From Maylandia zebra (lineage: Eukaryota; Chordata; Actinopteri; Cichliformes; Cichlidae), in the NCBI RefSeq assembly GCF_041146795.1, contig NC_135170.1:1895326-1959325 (forward strand): a stretch of DNA of 64,000 bases, read 5' to 3'. Position numbers and translations under genes: made by a program. The notes under the pieces were generated by a model. It ran no database searches. It saw nothing but the letters and a program-made list of their open reading frames with translations, and was not told the DNA's origin. Below, piece by piece: positions 42,201 to 52,879 of this stretch; within the stretch, counting starts at the first letter, position 1, and the number at the start of each line of letters is the position of its first letter.

Positions 42201-45200
42201 CTGTCAGGTCTGATTCATAGAAGATCAGGTTTCCTTTCTGCAGCTGATCAAAAGCCAGTTTTCCTAGATACTTAATCATCTTCCTGCTCTCTGGACTCCA
42301 GTGTGGATCTGTCTCAGCTCCTCCATCATACTTGACCTTCTTCACTTTGGCCTGAACCACCAGGAAGTGGATGTACATCTCAGTCAGGGTGTTGGGCAGC
42401 TGTCCTCCCTCTCTGGTTTCCAGCACATCCTCCAGAACTGTAGCAGTGATCCAGCAGAAGACTGGGATGTGGCACATGATGTGGAGGCTTCGTGATGTCT
42501 TGATGTGGGAGATGATCCTGCTGGCCTGCTCCTCATCTCTGAATCTCTTCCTGAAGTACTCCTCCTTCTGTGGGTTAGTGAACCCTCTGACCTCTGTCAC
42601 CATGCCAACACAGTCAGGAGGGATCTGATTGGCTGCTGCAGGTCGTGTGGTTATCCAGAGGCGAGCAGAGGGAAGCAGTTTCCCCCTGATGAGGTTTATC
42701 AGCAGCACATCCACTGAGGTGGACTTTCTAGGGTCAGTTAGGATTGTAGTTTTGTGGAAGTCCAGAGGAAGGCGACACTCATCCAGACCATCAAAGATGA
42801 ACACAACCTGGAAGTCTTCAAAGCTGCAGATTCCTGCTTCTTTGGTTTCAGTAAAGAAGTGATGAACAAGTCCCACCAAGCTGAACTTTTCCTCTTTCAG
42901 CACATTCAGCTCTCTGAAAGTGAATGGAAATATGAACTGGATGTCCTGGTTGGCTTTGTCTTCAGCCCAGTCCAGGCTGTATTTCTGTGTTAAGACTGTT
43001 TTCCCAATGCCAGCCACTCCCTTTGTCAGCACTGTTCTGATTGGTTCATCTCTTCCAGGTGAGGCTTTAAAGATGTCTTCTTGTCTGATTGTTGTTTCTG
43101 GTCTGTCTGGTTTCCTGGATGCTGTTTCAATCTGTCTGACCTCATGTTCATCATTGACCTCTGCAGTCCCTCCCTCTGTGATGTAGAGCTCTGTGTAGAT
43201 CTGATTCAGGAGGGTTGGGTTTCCTGCTTTAGCGATGCCCTCAAACACACACTGGAACTTCTTCTTCAGGGTGGATTTAAGGTTACGATGACAAACTGCA
43301 GCTTGAAGTTCTGAATGAGAAGAAAAATAAACACTCAATTCCAAAAAGAACTAATCTTTAAAACATGTTGCTCCATCTTCCATCTCTGGAAAATGTCTCA
43401 TTTATCCAGCAGCTTAAATCTTTAGATAAATCCTCTTACTGCTCTGCAGACGGTCAGCCAGCTCCTCCTGCTTCATTCTCCTCAGGAAGTCCACTGTGAT
43501 CTTCACAAACGCCTCTCTGCTGCTGCTCCTCTGACTCTCTAAGCATTCTGGGTAATCTGGACTCAGAACCTTCTGGATCTTCTTCAGCTCGTTCTTCACA
43601 AAAGTGATGATGTTGTCCTCCAGCAGCTGGAACAGAATATTTATGAATGAGCCAATCAGACTGAAATCATGGAGCCAAACATCCGATCCATGTTGGACAC
43701 GTCAAGGATGCATACAGCTCCTCCTCCCTCCCCCCACTTGGTAGGTCAGATCATAACCTGATTCACCTCACCCCCCGCTATGTGCCAATTGTGAGGAGGG
43801 AACCTGTGACCACCAGGACTGTTAGGAGGCGGTCAGAGGAGGCCTTAGCAGAACTACAGGGCTGTTTCGAGGTGACCGACTGGGAAACACTCTGTGAGCC
43901 TCACGCCGAGGACATCAATGGGCTTACTGAGTGTATCACAGACTACATAACTTTCTGCACCGACTCCATTGTTCCAGCTCAGACTGTTCATTGTTACCCA
44001 AATAACAAGCCGTGGGTGACTAAGGACATCAAAGCCCTCCTCAACAACAAGAAGAGGGCTTTCAGAGGGGGCAACAAAGAGGAGGTGAGGAAGGTCCAGG
44101 TGTTACTAAAGGACAATTACAGGAGGAAGCTGGAGTGGAAACTCCAGCAGAACAGCATGAGAGAGGTGTGGAGGGGCATGAAGACCATCACTGAATTCAG
44201 GCCAACCAACAGCAGGGGAGCTGAGGGAGGTGAGAATAGAGCCGACGAGTTGAATCTGTTTTTCAATAGATTCGACACCACAGTGTCTGCTCCCACCCCC
44301 ACAACCTCACCTGCAGTCAGCCTGGAATCCAGAGCCACACCACTGTGCCAGCCTCTCTCCTCACATGTTGCCTCCTGTGAGATTCCTGACACCCCTCCCC
44401 CACCCATCACCTTCACTCAATACCAGGTTGAGATGCAAATGAGGAGACTTCACTCAGGCAAGTCTGCTGGACCAGACGGAGTGAGTCCCCTCGTCCTCAA
44501 GGCCTGTGCCCCCCAGCTGTGTGGAGTCTTTCATAAACTGTTTATGCTGAGTCTGAGTCTGCAGAGGGTCCCGGTGATGTGGAAGACATCATGCCTCGTC
44601 CCTGTACCAAAGACGCCTCGTCCCAGTGGCCCCCAGGATTACAGGCCCGTGGCACTGACCTCCCACATCATGAAGACCCTGGAAAGGCTCATCCTGGACC
44701 AGCTGCGACCCATAGTAAGACCACATCTGGATCCCCTTCAGTTCGCTTATCAGCCTCGTCTCGGAACAGAGGACGCCATCATCTACCTGCTCAATCGTGT
44801 CTACACCCATCTGGACCAGCCGGCGAGCACTGTGAGGGTCATGTTTTTTGACTTTTCCAGTGCTTTCAACACCATCAGGCCGACCCTCCTGGGTGATAAG
44901 TTAGCAGCGATGCAGGTGGATGCTTCTCTGGTGTCCTGGATTGTTGATTACCTGACAGGAAGACCACAATATGTACGTCTCCCACAGTGTGTGTCTGACA
45001 AGGTGATCAGCAAGACAGGGGCACCACAGGGGACTGTCCTCTCCCCCTTCCTCTTCACCCTCTACACCACAGACTTCAGCCACTGCACAGAGACCTCCAT
45101 CTTCAGAAGTTTTCTGATGACTCTGCGGTGGTTGGATGCATCAGCAGGGATGATGAGACAGAGTACCGGGCTGTGGTCGACTCCTTTGTCACGTGGTGTG

Positions 45201-47680
45201 AGCAGAATCATCTGCAGCTTAACGTGGCAAAGACCAAGGAACTGATCGTGGACTTCAGGAAGACCAGGAAACACTTGACCCCTGTTTCAATCCAGGGGGT
45301 CAGTGTTGACATTGTGGAGGACTATAAATACCTTGGAGTACACATTGACAATAAACTGGACTGGGCTAAAAACACCACAGCACTTTACAGGAAGGGCCAG
45401 AGTCGTCTCTATTTTTTGAGGCGACTGAGGTCCTTCAACATGTGCCAGAAAATGCTGAGGATTTTCTACGAGTCTGTTGTGGCCAGTGCGATCCTCTATG
45501 CTGTTGCATGCTGGGGGAGCAGGCTGAGGGTCGCAGATGCCAACAGACTTAATAAACTGATCCGTAAGGCCAGCAATGTTGTGGGGATGGAGCTGGACTC
45601 CCTCAAGGTGGTGTCGGAGAGGAGGATGCTGTCCAAGATAAAGACAATGTTGGATAACACCTCCCACCCACTCCATGACATGTTGGTCAGTCACAGGAGC
45701 TCGTTCAGTGAGAGACTGAGATTACCCATGATGCACCACTGAACGACACAGGAAATCTTTCCTGCCTGTGGCCATCTCCCTGTACAACGCATCCACTTAA
45801 CACACTGTTTGCTGCTACAACTACACATGTTTCTTTTCCAACTATTTATCTATGAGTGACTTATGTATGTATGTATGTATGTATGTATGTATGTATGTAT
45901 ATATATGTATATATTGTACTATTCTTAGTTAGTGTATTGTCTGTCTTGTCTTAATGTTGGTTTAAAATGGAGCACTGTAACAAAAAATAATTTCCCCCAG
46001 GGATCAATAAAGTATTCTGATTCTGATTCTGACACACTGACGATCCACTGGTCTACAAAGAGCAGCATGGAGATGACTGTGAACAGAACAGATGTAACAG
46101 TAGTTGTTGTACATGTACAGACCATAAATATGGAGTCCAGCTGTGTTTGATGCTGCTGGGCAGACTGACCACTGGGAACCTCTGAGCTCTGCTGCTCCAC
46201 TCTGTGGAGGAACCATGAAGGATTAGATCAACACAGGATAAAGATCCAGGAGTTTCTGCTCAAATAACTTCATCTGAATCAAGTCTGTCAAGTTTTAAAC
46301 TCTCAGATTGTGAACATATCAGTAATTTTCAGTCTGTTTTCATGGACGTCCTTTCAGTGGTGATGTCAGGGATGATTTTGAAGAAGCTCATCAAACTGAA
46401 CCATCAGCAGATCACTGCTCCAAAACCAGAACATGATCCGAGTCTCCCTCCACCACCAGAACACCAGCTTTACTAACGTGGTAGATCAGTGTAGTACAGA
46501 TCAATAACTGATGAGTCATTTGATCAAAATCACTGAGTGCTTCACGTCTGACCCTCTGATGCTTCTGTAGACATTTTGCATATTTAATGAATGTCTGACA
46601 GTTTTACATTCATTCTATGAACACAGTGGAAATGTTGTGTTATAGTCTCCATGTTGTTTCCAGCATCATAAATTCTTAAGTTCAGAAAATTAGATTCTTT
46701 CTTCACAGCTGAAAAACAACAACATTTATTCTCTATTGAAATCTGCATCGTCCACTCCAAAGGTCACAATCTGAAGGTAACATCTGGTTTTGTTCCCTGT
46801 GGTTAACTCTGAGCATCAGTATGGTGGGATTTATCCACTACATCCACACCACTGTGGTTCAGTGTTGTCCTGATGGAGTAACAGCAGCCAGTATGATCCA
46901 GGCTTTAGCTGCTGGGTCTCTGTGTGACCTCTCAGACTGTTTAACAGATCAGACACAAAGAGAATCAGAGCAGCTCTGTTCTTTAAAGACAAACATGAAC
47001 CCACTCAGGTCACACTTTCCCCACAGATATGAGCATCACTGTCCTCAAACAGCAAATGACCAAGTCGAACATTTGGATCTTTTCTCTTTCATTGTTTTCT
47101 TTTTAATGAATCTTTGTAACAATCTGAGGATGTTTCAGGTCATATTTATCCAGGAAACACAAACATGTAAAGGAGTCATCACAGCTCTCTGACCTCGTTG
47201 CTCCAGGTTCACCACTGAAGTCTGGAGGGTTTCCTTTGGACCGGTCACTCCTCACAGATGGACAGCTGGACCCTGCAGACTGTGACCTCTGACCTCTGCA
47301 GACACAAACATGATTGAAGCAGCTGTGATCACACAGACTGCAGATAATGCAGCTGTTTCCTGTCAGTAACATCCTCTTAGATTAGAGTTCAGCTTTTTAC
47401 AGGAAAACTGGACAAAACTGATTTTTGTTACAAACTCATTTTCATTTCCTCTCAGCTCACAAACACAGTCAGACAATCAACCAGAGTCAACACTGATTAT
47501 AATGTCAGTGCAGAATTATTTCTGTTACTCAGTGAGTTCAGCTCTCTGACCTCGTTGCTCCAGGTTCACCACTGAACTCTGGATTTTGACCTTTGGACCG
47601 GTCACTCCTCACAGACGGACAGCTGGACCCTGCAGACTCTGCTCTGTCCTCCTCTTCCTCCATCATCGTCTTCAGTCAGT
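32711..47680 (-). CDS. NLRC3-like fish NLR gene with B30.2 (FISNA-NACHT-LRR-B30.2), unit B, complete
   Basis: Nine coding exons on the minus strand, all GT-AG and all in phase: 47680-47551 (ATG 47666), 47295-47194, 46201-46123, 43626-43440, 43310-41510, 40596-40423, 40149-39982, 33438-33392 and 33243-32711. The total is 3207 coding bases, 1068 codons plus stop. In predicted residue numbering: N-terminal repeats 1-73, helical segment about 99-161, FISNA about 162-220, NACHT with Walker A GVAGIGKT 259-266 and Walker B 330-340, winged helix FIHLSVQEF 565-573, two LRR exons 762-876, linker [15 protein letters not shown], and PRY-SPRY (B30.2) about 892-1068. Introns carry an antisense LINE (43701-46030) and a 6.5 kb TE-filled gap. 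A cytosolic innate immune role is family knowledge. The B30.2 exons could serve another NLR, but phase and linker sequence fit this gene exactly. Confidence 0.85.
33392..33438 (-). CDS. Linker exon before B30.2 of the unit-B NLR gene
   Basis: 47 bp with a CTTTCAG acceptor and GTAAGTGTG donor. It encodes [15 protein letters not shown], the linker typical of B30.2-bearing fish NLRs. It enters in phase 2 and leaves one base, matching both neighbours. Too short for a simple frame search. Confidence 0.85.
33540..34080. repeat. Probable dispersed repeat remnant
   Basis: The stretch CTTTTAAAAATGTCCAGTGT to GGAACCAGACAATTGATGAG has the feel of a common fish interspersed repeat (CCAGAGTTTGGCTGCAGCCA; CTGCAGACCTGAGGGCTCCA). 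I cannot name the family or define ends. It lies in the long last intron region of the unit-B NLR gene. Confidence 0.3.
34171..34246. repeat. Interrupted (GT)n microsatellite
   Basis: GT repeats with three TC interruptions, about 60 bp left of the unit A/B junction. Confidence 0.95.
34321..35244 (+). mobile_element. hAT element, 3' fragment, unit B
   Basis: Matches 3154-4077 of the unit-A element. It has the right terminal inverted repeat intact and the same flanking TCCTACAC (35245-35252). The 5' part and left terminus were lost by a deletion whose other breakpoint corresponds to 771/772 in unit A. Confidence 0.9.
34356..34862 (+). pseudogene. hAT transposase C-terminal fragment, unit B
   Basis: 168 codons, open, containing [20 protein letters not shown] (dimerisation region). 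It lacks the BED finger and the catalytic core. It runs antisense inside the NLR intron. No evidence of a promoter of its own. Confidence 0.85.
35555..36600. repeat. Degenerate TTAGCATTAGC-type tandem repeat, unit B
   Basis: Counterpart of 4395-5460 with one 12-base internal loss (near 36375) and the nested SINE at the same point. Confidence 0.7.
35787..36181 (-). mobile_element. tRNA-like SINE with 12-bp target duplication, unit B
   Basis: Counterpart of 4620-5018. The CACCTACGTCTA duplication is at 35775-35786 and 36182-36193. The tail has one ATCC fewer. Confidence 0.8.
36616..37259. mobile_element. piggyBac-like MITE, unit B
   Basis: Counterpart of 5466-6108. The left TTAA has mutated to TCAA; the right TTAA remains at 37260-37263. 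Confidence 0.58.
37671..38684 (+). mobile_element. pogo-like internally deleted element, unit B
   Basis: Counterpart of 6520-7530 with TA on both sides (37669-37670, 38685-38686). The small acidic frame (38057-38266) has one extra Asp codon. Confidence 0.6.
38690..39820. other. Gene-free intron stretch, unit B
   Basis: Part of the long intron between LRR exon 2 and the linker exon. It matches 7533-8640 of unit A, and nothing is recognised. Confidence 0.4.
39825..39871. other. Perfect 17-bp hairpin, unit B
   Basis: Unchanged copy of the hairpin at 8671-8717 (arms 39825-39841 and 39855-39871). Confidence 0.6.
39982..40149 (-). CDS. NLR unit B LRR exon 2
   Basis: 168 bp, phase 2 in and out; same protein as unit A. 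Its last two bases plus the first base of the 47-bp linker exon make an Arg codon, giving [12 protein letters not shown]. Confidence 0.88.
40423..40596 (-). CDS. NLR unit B LRR exon 1
   Basis: 174 bp, phase 2 in and out. Identical to unit A LRR exon 1 except Arg to His in [12 protein letters not shown] (reads SSHLTELDL). Confidence 0.88.
41189..41329 (+). mobile_element. Rex3/RTE-like RT fragment, unit B
   Basis: Unchanged counterpart of 10035-10175, in the intron after the NACHT exon. Confidence 0.6.
41510..43310 (-). CDS. NLR unit B FISNA-NACHT exon
   Basis: 1801 bp, open throughout. All ATPase motifs match unit A ([36 protein letters not shown]). Differences from unit A cluster at residues 247-446 of the compared frame. 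They include charge changes KK to EE and ES to KY. Confidence 0.93.
43440..43626 (-). CDS. NLR unit B exon 4
   Basis: 187 bp encoding the helical [20 protein letters not shown] segment. Its end is AGCA/GTAAGAG, so the spliced codon becomes Lys. Two substitutions distinguish this border from unit A. Confidence 0.82.
43701..45742 (+). pseudogene. LINE endonuclease end plus reverse transcriptase, one frameshift
   Basis: Frame 1 covers the end of the endonuclease, then the RT with [40 protein letters not shown] (first catalytic Asp) and [17 protein letters not shown]. Near 45105 the frame shifts. RT continues as [13 protein letters not shown] sequence (catalytic Asp pair) and [20 protein letters not shown] to LRLPMMHH (stop 45742). 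The shift falls right at the catalytic box, so this copy is inactive. Confidence 0.88.
45862..45905. repeat. (ATGT)n microsatellite in LINE 3'UTR
   Basis: About nine ATGT units followed by an (AT)n stretch, between the RT stop and the LINE 3' end. Confidence 0.9.
46123..46201 (-). CDS. NLR unit B exon 3
   Basis: 79 bp encoding [20 protein letters not shown] and LDSIFM. Intron 3 downstream (gene sense) contains the unit-B-specific LINE. Confidence 0.8.
46210..47190. other. NLR unit B intron 2
   Basis: Counterpart of 12730-13700. No other feature seen. Confidence 0.5.
47194..47295 (-). CDS. NLR unit B second N-terminal repeat exon
   Basis: 102 bp, phase 2 in and out, encoding [20 protein letters not shown] then FSGEPGAT. 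It differs from unit A at W/R, R/N and L/D within nine codons, while the flanking intron is almost unchanged. Confidence 0.8.
47551..47680 (-). CDS. NLR unit B start exon with first N-terminal repeat
   Basis: Same structure as 14065-14194. The first of the three ATG codons has become ACG, so translation should start at 47666 (second ATG). The repeat reads [20 protein letters not shown] then [11 protein letters not shown] replaces the DYN of unit A. Confidence 0.8.
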
Positions 47681-47820
47681 CTGAGAGGTAAACCACAAAC
47701 ACTCAGTGAGTTCACATTAACAGGAGGAACCGAGTTACAGTCGCTGACCTCTGACCTGTCATGTGACCATGAAACCAGGTCAATATGTCTGTAGGTTCAG
47801 TAATCCAGGTCATGTGATCT

Positions 47821-47931
47821 AAGGAGCTTGGAGAGAAAAGAGACGTCTTTAAGTTTCTGGAAGACGTTTCATCTGAGAAGCTTCTTCAGCTCTAAAACCA
47901 AACGGTGGAGAGTCCCAGATATTTAAACCTG
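47821..47931. repeat. Dispersed fish repeat fragment (AAGACGTTTC type), unit B
   Basis: Counterpart of 14335-14445, in intron 1 of the unit-B NLR gene. Confidence 0.45.
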
Positions 47932-49350
47932 AGAGGGAAAGAAAGCATGTCGCTGACCCACCACTGATGTTATTTCAAGGAGGAAACTGAGAGCCTTTGC
48001 ACCAGGAGCACAAACATCAGCTCCAGCAATGATCCACTGATGTGTTTTTATTCCATGTATGAATGTTGTTATTGACAGAGATGACGTTTGTGTGTCAGTG
48101 ATGCAGTGACTGTTGTTGTTACCTGTACAGGCTGGTTAGACTCTATGAAACAGATCATACAGATCTCTGCATGTTAGAAGAGACTATTAAAGGTCATGAA
48201 TGAGACAAAGGCAGGGAGGCGTCCTTTACAGCTAAACAGCAGAGTGAGAGAACAGCCAGCACCTCTACATTTATCACATTATACAGCACATGTATGATAC
48301 TGACAGGGATGAGAAGAATTTAGTGATTCTGATCCCATCATTGATATTACTTATTGATTCTCAGTAGCTCTGCTCTGACAGTCACCACCATCACTGAGCA
48401 GCATATCAAAGACATTTGTGCACATTAACTGCATGTTGTGGCTCAAATGTTTGTGCATGTTGGAGGCATTTCCTCTTTGTTGTGATCAGTGTTGGTCATT
48501 ACTCAAAACAGTCATTATTACACATATTACACAGAACACTTTGATTAAAAGTAATGGAGTACGTTACTTCATTACTCCTCATAACATTACTTTGATGTTA
48601 AAATGAACAAATGAGCATGTAACAACATAAAGCTGAGGTACAGCCCCACACACCAACACAGATCCTGATGAGGTCACGTGATGTTTCTCTGAGTGTTTAT
48701 GAACACAAATCAAAGATGAAACAGCACAAAGACACTTCAAAGTGATTCTACTGTAGAAACATGAACAGGTAGAAACCTGCAGCCTGACTGCTCATCACTT
48801 TGTTACCTGTTCAAGTTCAGCAGCAGCAGCTCACTTTATCACGGTGCTGGTCTGGGGTCAGTGTTTACTCAGCTTTAACCTCACTCTGGGTTCTTGGCTA
48901 GCCTAGCTTTAGCTTAGTGTTAGCATGCTGTGTGCTAGCTTAGCGTCAGAGCTCTGCAGGTGTCTCGTGTGTAAATATTAATCACAGTGACAGTAAAGGA
49001 GGTAACGGGCTGTGACGTCATCACGTACGCTGCGTCCTCTGTGGGCTCTGAGTGAACTCAAAGTACAAACTACAAGTACACAAACACGAACGTAGCTCAG
49101 AGTGGCGGACACACTCGGCCTCGTTGGTCCAGCTGTGAGTCCGTTACCGTGAACTATGGAGCGGCAGATTTGTGCTGAACTAAGCTGCACACAGCTGATG
49201 TTAGCCAGGAAACATTACACACTGACTTTAATGGAGAGACCGGAAATACAAACACACACAGTTTGTTGTGTGAAGAAATCAAACACGAGCTGAACAAACA
49301 GTAAAGTTCCTAAAGACAAACTGTTAAAGGAGGAAACAAAGCAAACTTAC

Positions 49351-49445
49351 AGTTTCTTCACACCAACAACAAGCTCCACTCCACACCTGGACACTAAACA
49401 CGGACACACAGGTGAGCTGCTTCCTGGAAGGAGGCGGGACTCCAC
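49351..49445 (-). promoter_or_regulatory. Probable NLR unit B 5'UTR exon and core promoter
   Basis: The same donor (GAAACT/GTAAGTTTG) at 49351, and TTCCTGGAA preserved at 49421-49429 with the adjacent GGAGGCGGGA. The whole block is unchanged from unit A, so both NLR genes probably share the same regulation. Confidence 0.4.
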
Positions 49446-49571
49446 CTGAAACTCAGCACAGGTGGGAGGGGCTCAGCTCTGTGTGTGCTGATGTGTTAAC
49501 TTTAAAAATATGCCGTCTGACTGCTCAGACTGAGTCAGAGTAAAGTTCACATGCTGACGTGTGGAGACATT

Positions 49572-51078
49572 TAGTATTTAGTATTTAGTATTTATTTATT
49601 TATTGTCATTGTCAAGAACAATGAAATTGCGTTTGGGGCTTCCATACAACCCAAAAAAAAGAAGAAAATAATAAATACCCCTTAAAACCCAAGTGTACAT
49701 ATTTAACCCAGTGTGACTCCAATGCAATAAGACAATCCTTAGCAATAATGTTCGTAGAAATTCAGACAAAGACCTGAGAAACATGACAAAATACAACAAT
49801 GCACCCATTCAATATTATTGTACTGTGAGATATGATATCAGATATGATAGTTATCTATTTAAGAAAGAGGGGGGGGGGGGGGGGGGCAGGAGGGGGAAGA
49901 GAATAAAGATATGATGCACCAATGCAGACCAGTTCATTGCTATTAAGAAGTTGGATATGGTTATTGTCCGTGAGAGGGGGGCAGAGAGTTCAGGAGCCTC
50001 ACAGCCTGTGGATACAGGCTGTTGGCCAGTCTGGATGTTCTGGCCTGTATAGACCTGTACCTTCTCCCTGAGGGCAGCAGATGGAAAAGGTGGCGCGCAG
50101 GGTGATGTTGGTCCCGCAGGATACTGTGCACCCTCCTCAGACAGCGAGTGGGGAAGATATTACTGATCTCTGGCAGACTTGTTCCAATAATTCTGCCAGC
50201 TTCTTTCACCACCCGCTGGAGTGCTTGCTGATCGGCCTTGGTGCAGCTGGGGAACCACACTAGAAATCCATACGTCAGAACGCTGCTGATGGCACAGTTG
50301 TAGAAGTTCAACATCAGAGATCTGGGAATGTGTGCGCTCCGCAGTCTCCTCAGGTAGTAGAGGCGCTGTTGGGCCTTCCGTACAACTGAGGTGATATGGT
50401 TGCCCCAGGACAGGTCCTCGGTCACAGTTACCCCCAAGAATTTAAAACTGCTCACCCTCTCCACCGCCTCACTGCCAATGAAGAGAGGCAGATGGTTGTT
50501 ATGACCCCTCTTCCGGAAATCTACAATGATCTCCTTGGTCTTTTTGGTGTTTAAGACCAAGTTATTGTCGTGGCACCATGACTCTAGTTGTTGCACCTCT
50601 GTCCTATAGTTTGTCTCATCATTGTTGGATATAAGTCCGAGCACTGTAGTGTCATCTGCAAACTTAACAATGAGATTGGACGCGCAGGAGGAAATACAGT
50701 CATGGGTGAAGAGAGTGTATAGCAGAGGGCTCAGAACACACCCCTGAGGGGCACCGGTGTTGACCACAAGGGTGGAAGAGGTGTTCTTACCCACTCTGAC
50801 ACTCTGTCTACGGTTAGTGAGGAAGTCCACAATCCAGTTGCACAGAGAGGAGTTAAGTCCCAGTTGGTGGAGTTTGGGACGGAGTTTGTATGGCCGGATG
50901 GTATTAAAAGCCGAGCTGTAGTCTACAAAGAGGAGCCGTGCATAGGTGTTCCTGTGTTCCAAGTGCTTCAGTAATGTGTGCAGCACTGTGGCGATCGCAT
51001 CCTCGGTTGACCGGTTCTCCCTGTATGCAAACTGGTGCGAGTCCAGGGATGGTGGAAAAGCAGCTCTGATGAAACCTT
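49572..51078 (-). mobile_element. 5'-truncated L2/Rex1-like LINE, unit B
   Basis: Counterpart of 16094-17600. The RT frame at 49961-51078 differs from unit A at one residue (TNRRQS versus TNCRQS). The G run (49869-49886) is four bases longer. Confidence 0.85.
49869..49886. repeat. Poly-G run, unit B
   Basis: Eighteen consecutive G, versus 14 in unit A. Confidence 0.8.
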
Positions 51079-51917
51079 GTTGTAGCTGCAGGTGTGAACA
51101 CACTGATCCCAGATCAGCTCTGCTGTATTTGTAACATGAACATTTCTGCTGCAAAGCTTCAAATGTTCAGCATGTTTCTCTGTTTCCAGTCTATAGATCC
51201 AGTCACACTTTCTACCTTCACCTGTGCAGTAAAGACTGAGAGCAGAGCTGAAAGCAAGCGTCCAATCAGTGAGCAGCATCAACACCTGAGCTTCATTCAG
51301 ACTCTGTTATTGAAGATGTTGTTGGTACAAAGTTCATCTGCTGCTCACATGAATCCATGAAAGATTTATTTCACTGAATGTTTCTTCAAAGCTCATTTCA
51401 ACCTGTTGAAGTCATGAATGAAAGTGCAGACTGAGAGTGGATCACATGATGTTTGAGGTGTGTCATGTGACATGTTCAGTATTGTCACACATGTCTAGAT
51501 TGTCCCTGATATCATAACTGCTCAAACACTGATGATTATATTTGAAGAATTATTCCTGATGGCAGCAAAGTTTGAATGGAGCTCTCTGTCTGTGCTGATT
51601 TGTCGCCCTCTGGAGGTCAAAGCACAAACTGCATGATGTCACTGTAACCACCACAGTGACAGGAAGTGTTTTTATGACTGAAACACTGAAATGATGCTAA
51701 CGGCTGTCGTTAGGCTCACTGACAGCAGTGCTGATGTGTTCATGTCAAACACTGGCTCAGGTCAGACTCCTTCATCCTTCTCCAGCGTGAGGCCGCCCTC
51801 AGACCCACAGGAGCTCTGACCTTTGACCTCCTGACCCTAACCATTTTAGTCTTGTTGCATCTGCAAATCCATCCAAACTGTAGCCGAGCAAAAGAAGCTG
51901 GAAGTTGTTCTATGAAT

Positions 51918-52178
51918 GATGTTGTTGAAGGAGCTTGGAAAGAAAAGCGTCTGGACTTCTTTAAGTTGCTTGAAGAGGGACATGGACGTCTTAACGCCCA
52001 CTTACATCCTGGGACATTTGATCACAGGAAATCACATGATGGGGTGGGGCTAGATCTCACAATGGGTTCACCCAAAACCTTGGCTGATTGAGACCCACAC
52101 CCGTTCTCACACCGTGGCTCGTGTGATTAGGTAGAGGATCAACAGGGGCTCCGTGTCCCTGAATTTAAACTGAATCTA
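51918..52178. repeat. Dispersed fish repeat fragment, unit B
   Basis: Counterpart of 18440-18700. Confidence 0.45.
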
Positions 52179-52197
52179 AACACACCGTGCACAATGC

Positions 52198-52823
52198 CAA
52201 GTTAGATAATGGTTAAAAGAACAAGATAAGAATAAATAAAAAGATAAAATAAGGATAAGAAATAACTTAAAAAAATAAAATAAAAAGATAAATAACTGCA
52301 AATAAGTACAAATAAGTAACTGAAGACACGTGTGGTCTGCAGATGTCGATGTACATGGATGTACATGGAGTTTAATGTGCAAAATGAACTTAGTGTGCAA
52401 AGTGACCTGATGTGCAAACTGCAGTTTGAGGTCGGTCAGCTGTTCAGGAGTCTGATAGCAGTGGGGAAGATGGAGTTGTTGAGTCTGGATGTTCTACATT
52501 TCACACTTCTAAACCTTCGTCTCGAGGGCAGAGGTGTGTCTCTCCTCTGGACTCTGTGATGGTAGCTGCTCTGCAGAGAGGGCAGCGGGGTCCTGATGAT
52601 CTTCTCCACAGTTGTTATCACTCTCTGCAGGCGTTTGCGGTTTGCAGTAGTGCTGCCGTACCATGCAGTGATGCAGCTGTCAGGCTGCTCTCCACAGTGC
52701 AGCTGTAGAACCTGCTGAGGATCTTGGCCAACATACCAAATTTCCTCAGCCTCCTCAGGAAATACAGCAGCTGCTGAGCCTTCTTGACCAGCTGTGTGAG
52801 TTTGAGTCCCTCACTGACTCAAA
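52198..52823 (-). mobile_element. Old LINE remnant, unit B
   Basis: Counterpart of 18720-19345, with the same broken RT C-terminal frames and A-rich tail. Confidence 0.7.
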
Positions 52824-52879
52824 CTCCTTCAGTGACACTTGCAGCCTTGCAGATTAGTTTGCTGATCCTGATGCATCTC

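Larger units (their letters stand above)
43701..46030 (+). mobile_element. 5'-truncated L2/CR1-type LINE insertion, unit B only
   Basis: 2330 bp inserted in intron 3 of the unit-B NLR gene, antisense to it, flanked by a GACAC duplication (43696-43700, 46031-46035). The empty site is seen at 12542 in unit A. The 5' end falls inside the endonuclease domain ([12 protein letters not shown]). The 3' end is (ATTCTG)n-like, as in this LINE group. Absence from unit A shows it jumped in after the segmental duplication, or is polymorphic if the units are haplotypes. Confidence 0.92.

Noticed and set aside
43782..45245. 487-codon plus-strand frame as a host gene
   Set aside because: It is the endonuclease end and reverse transcriptase of a LINE, present only in unit B with target duplication.
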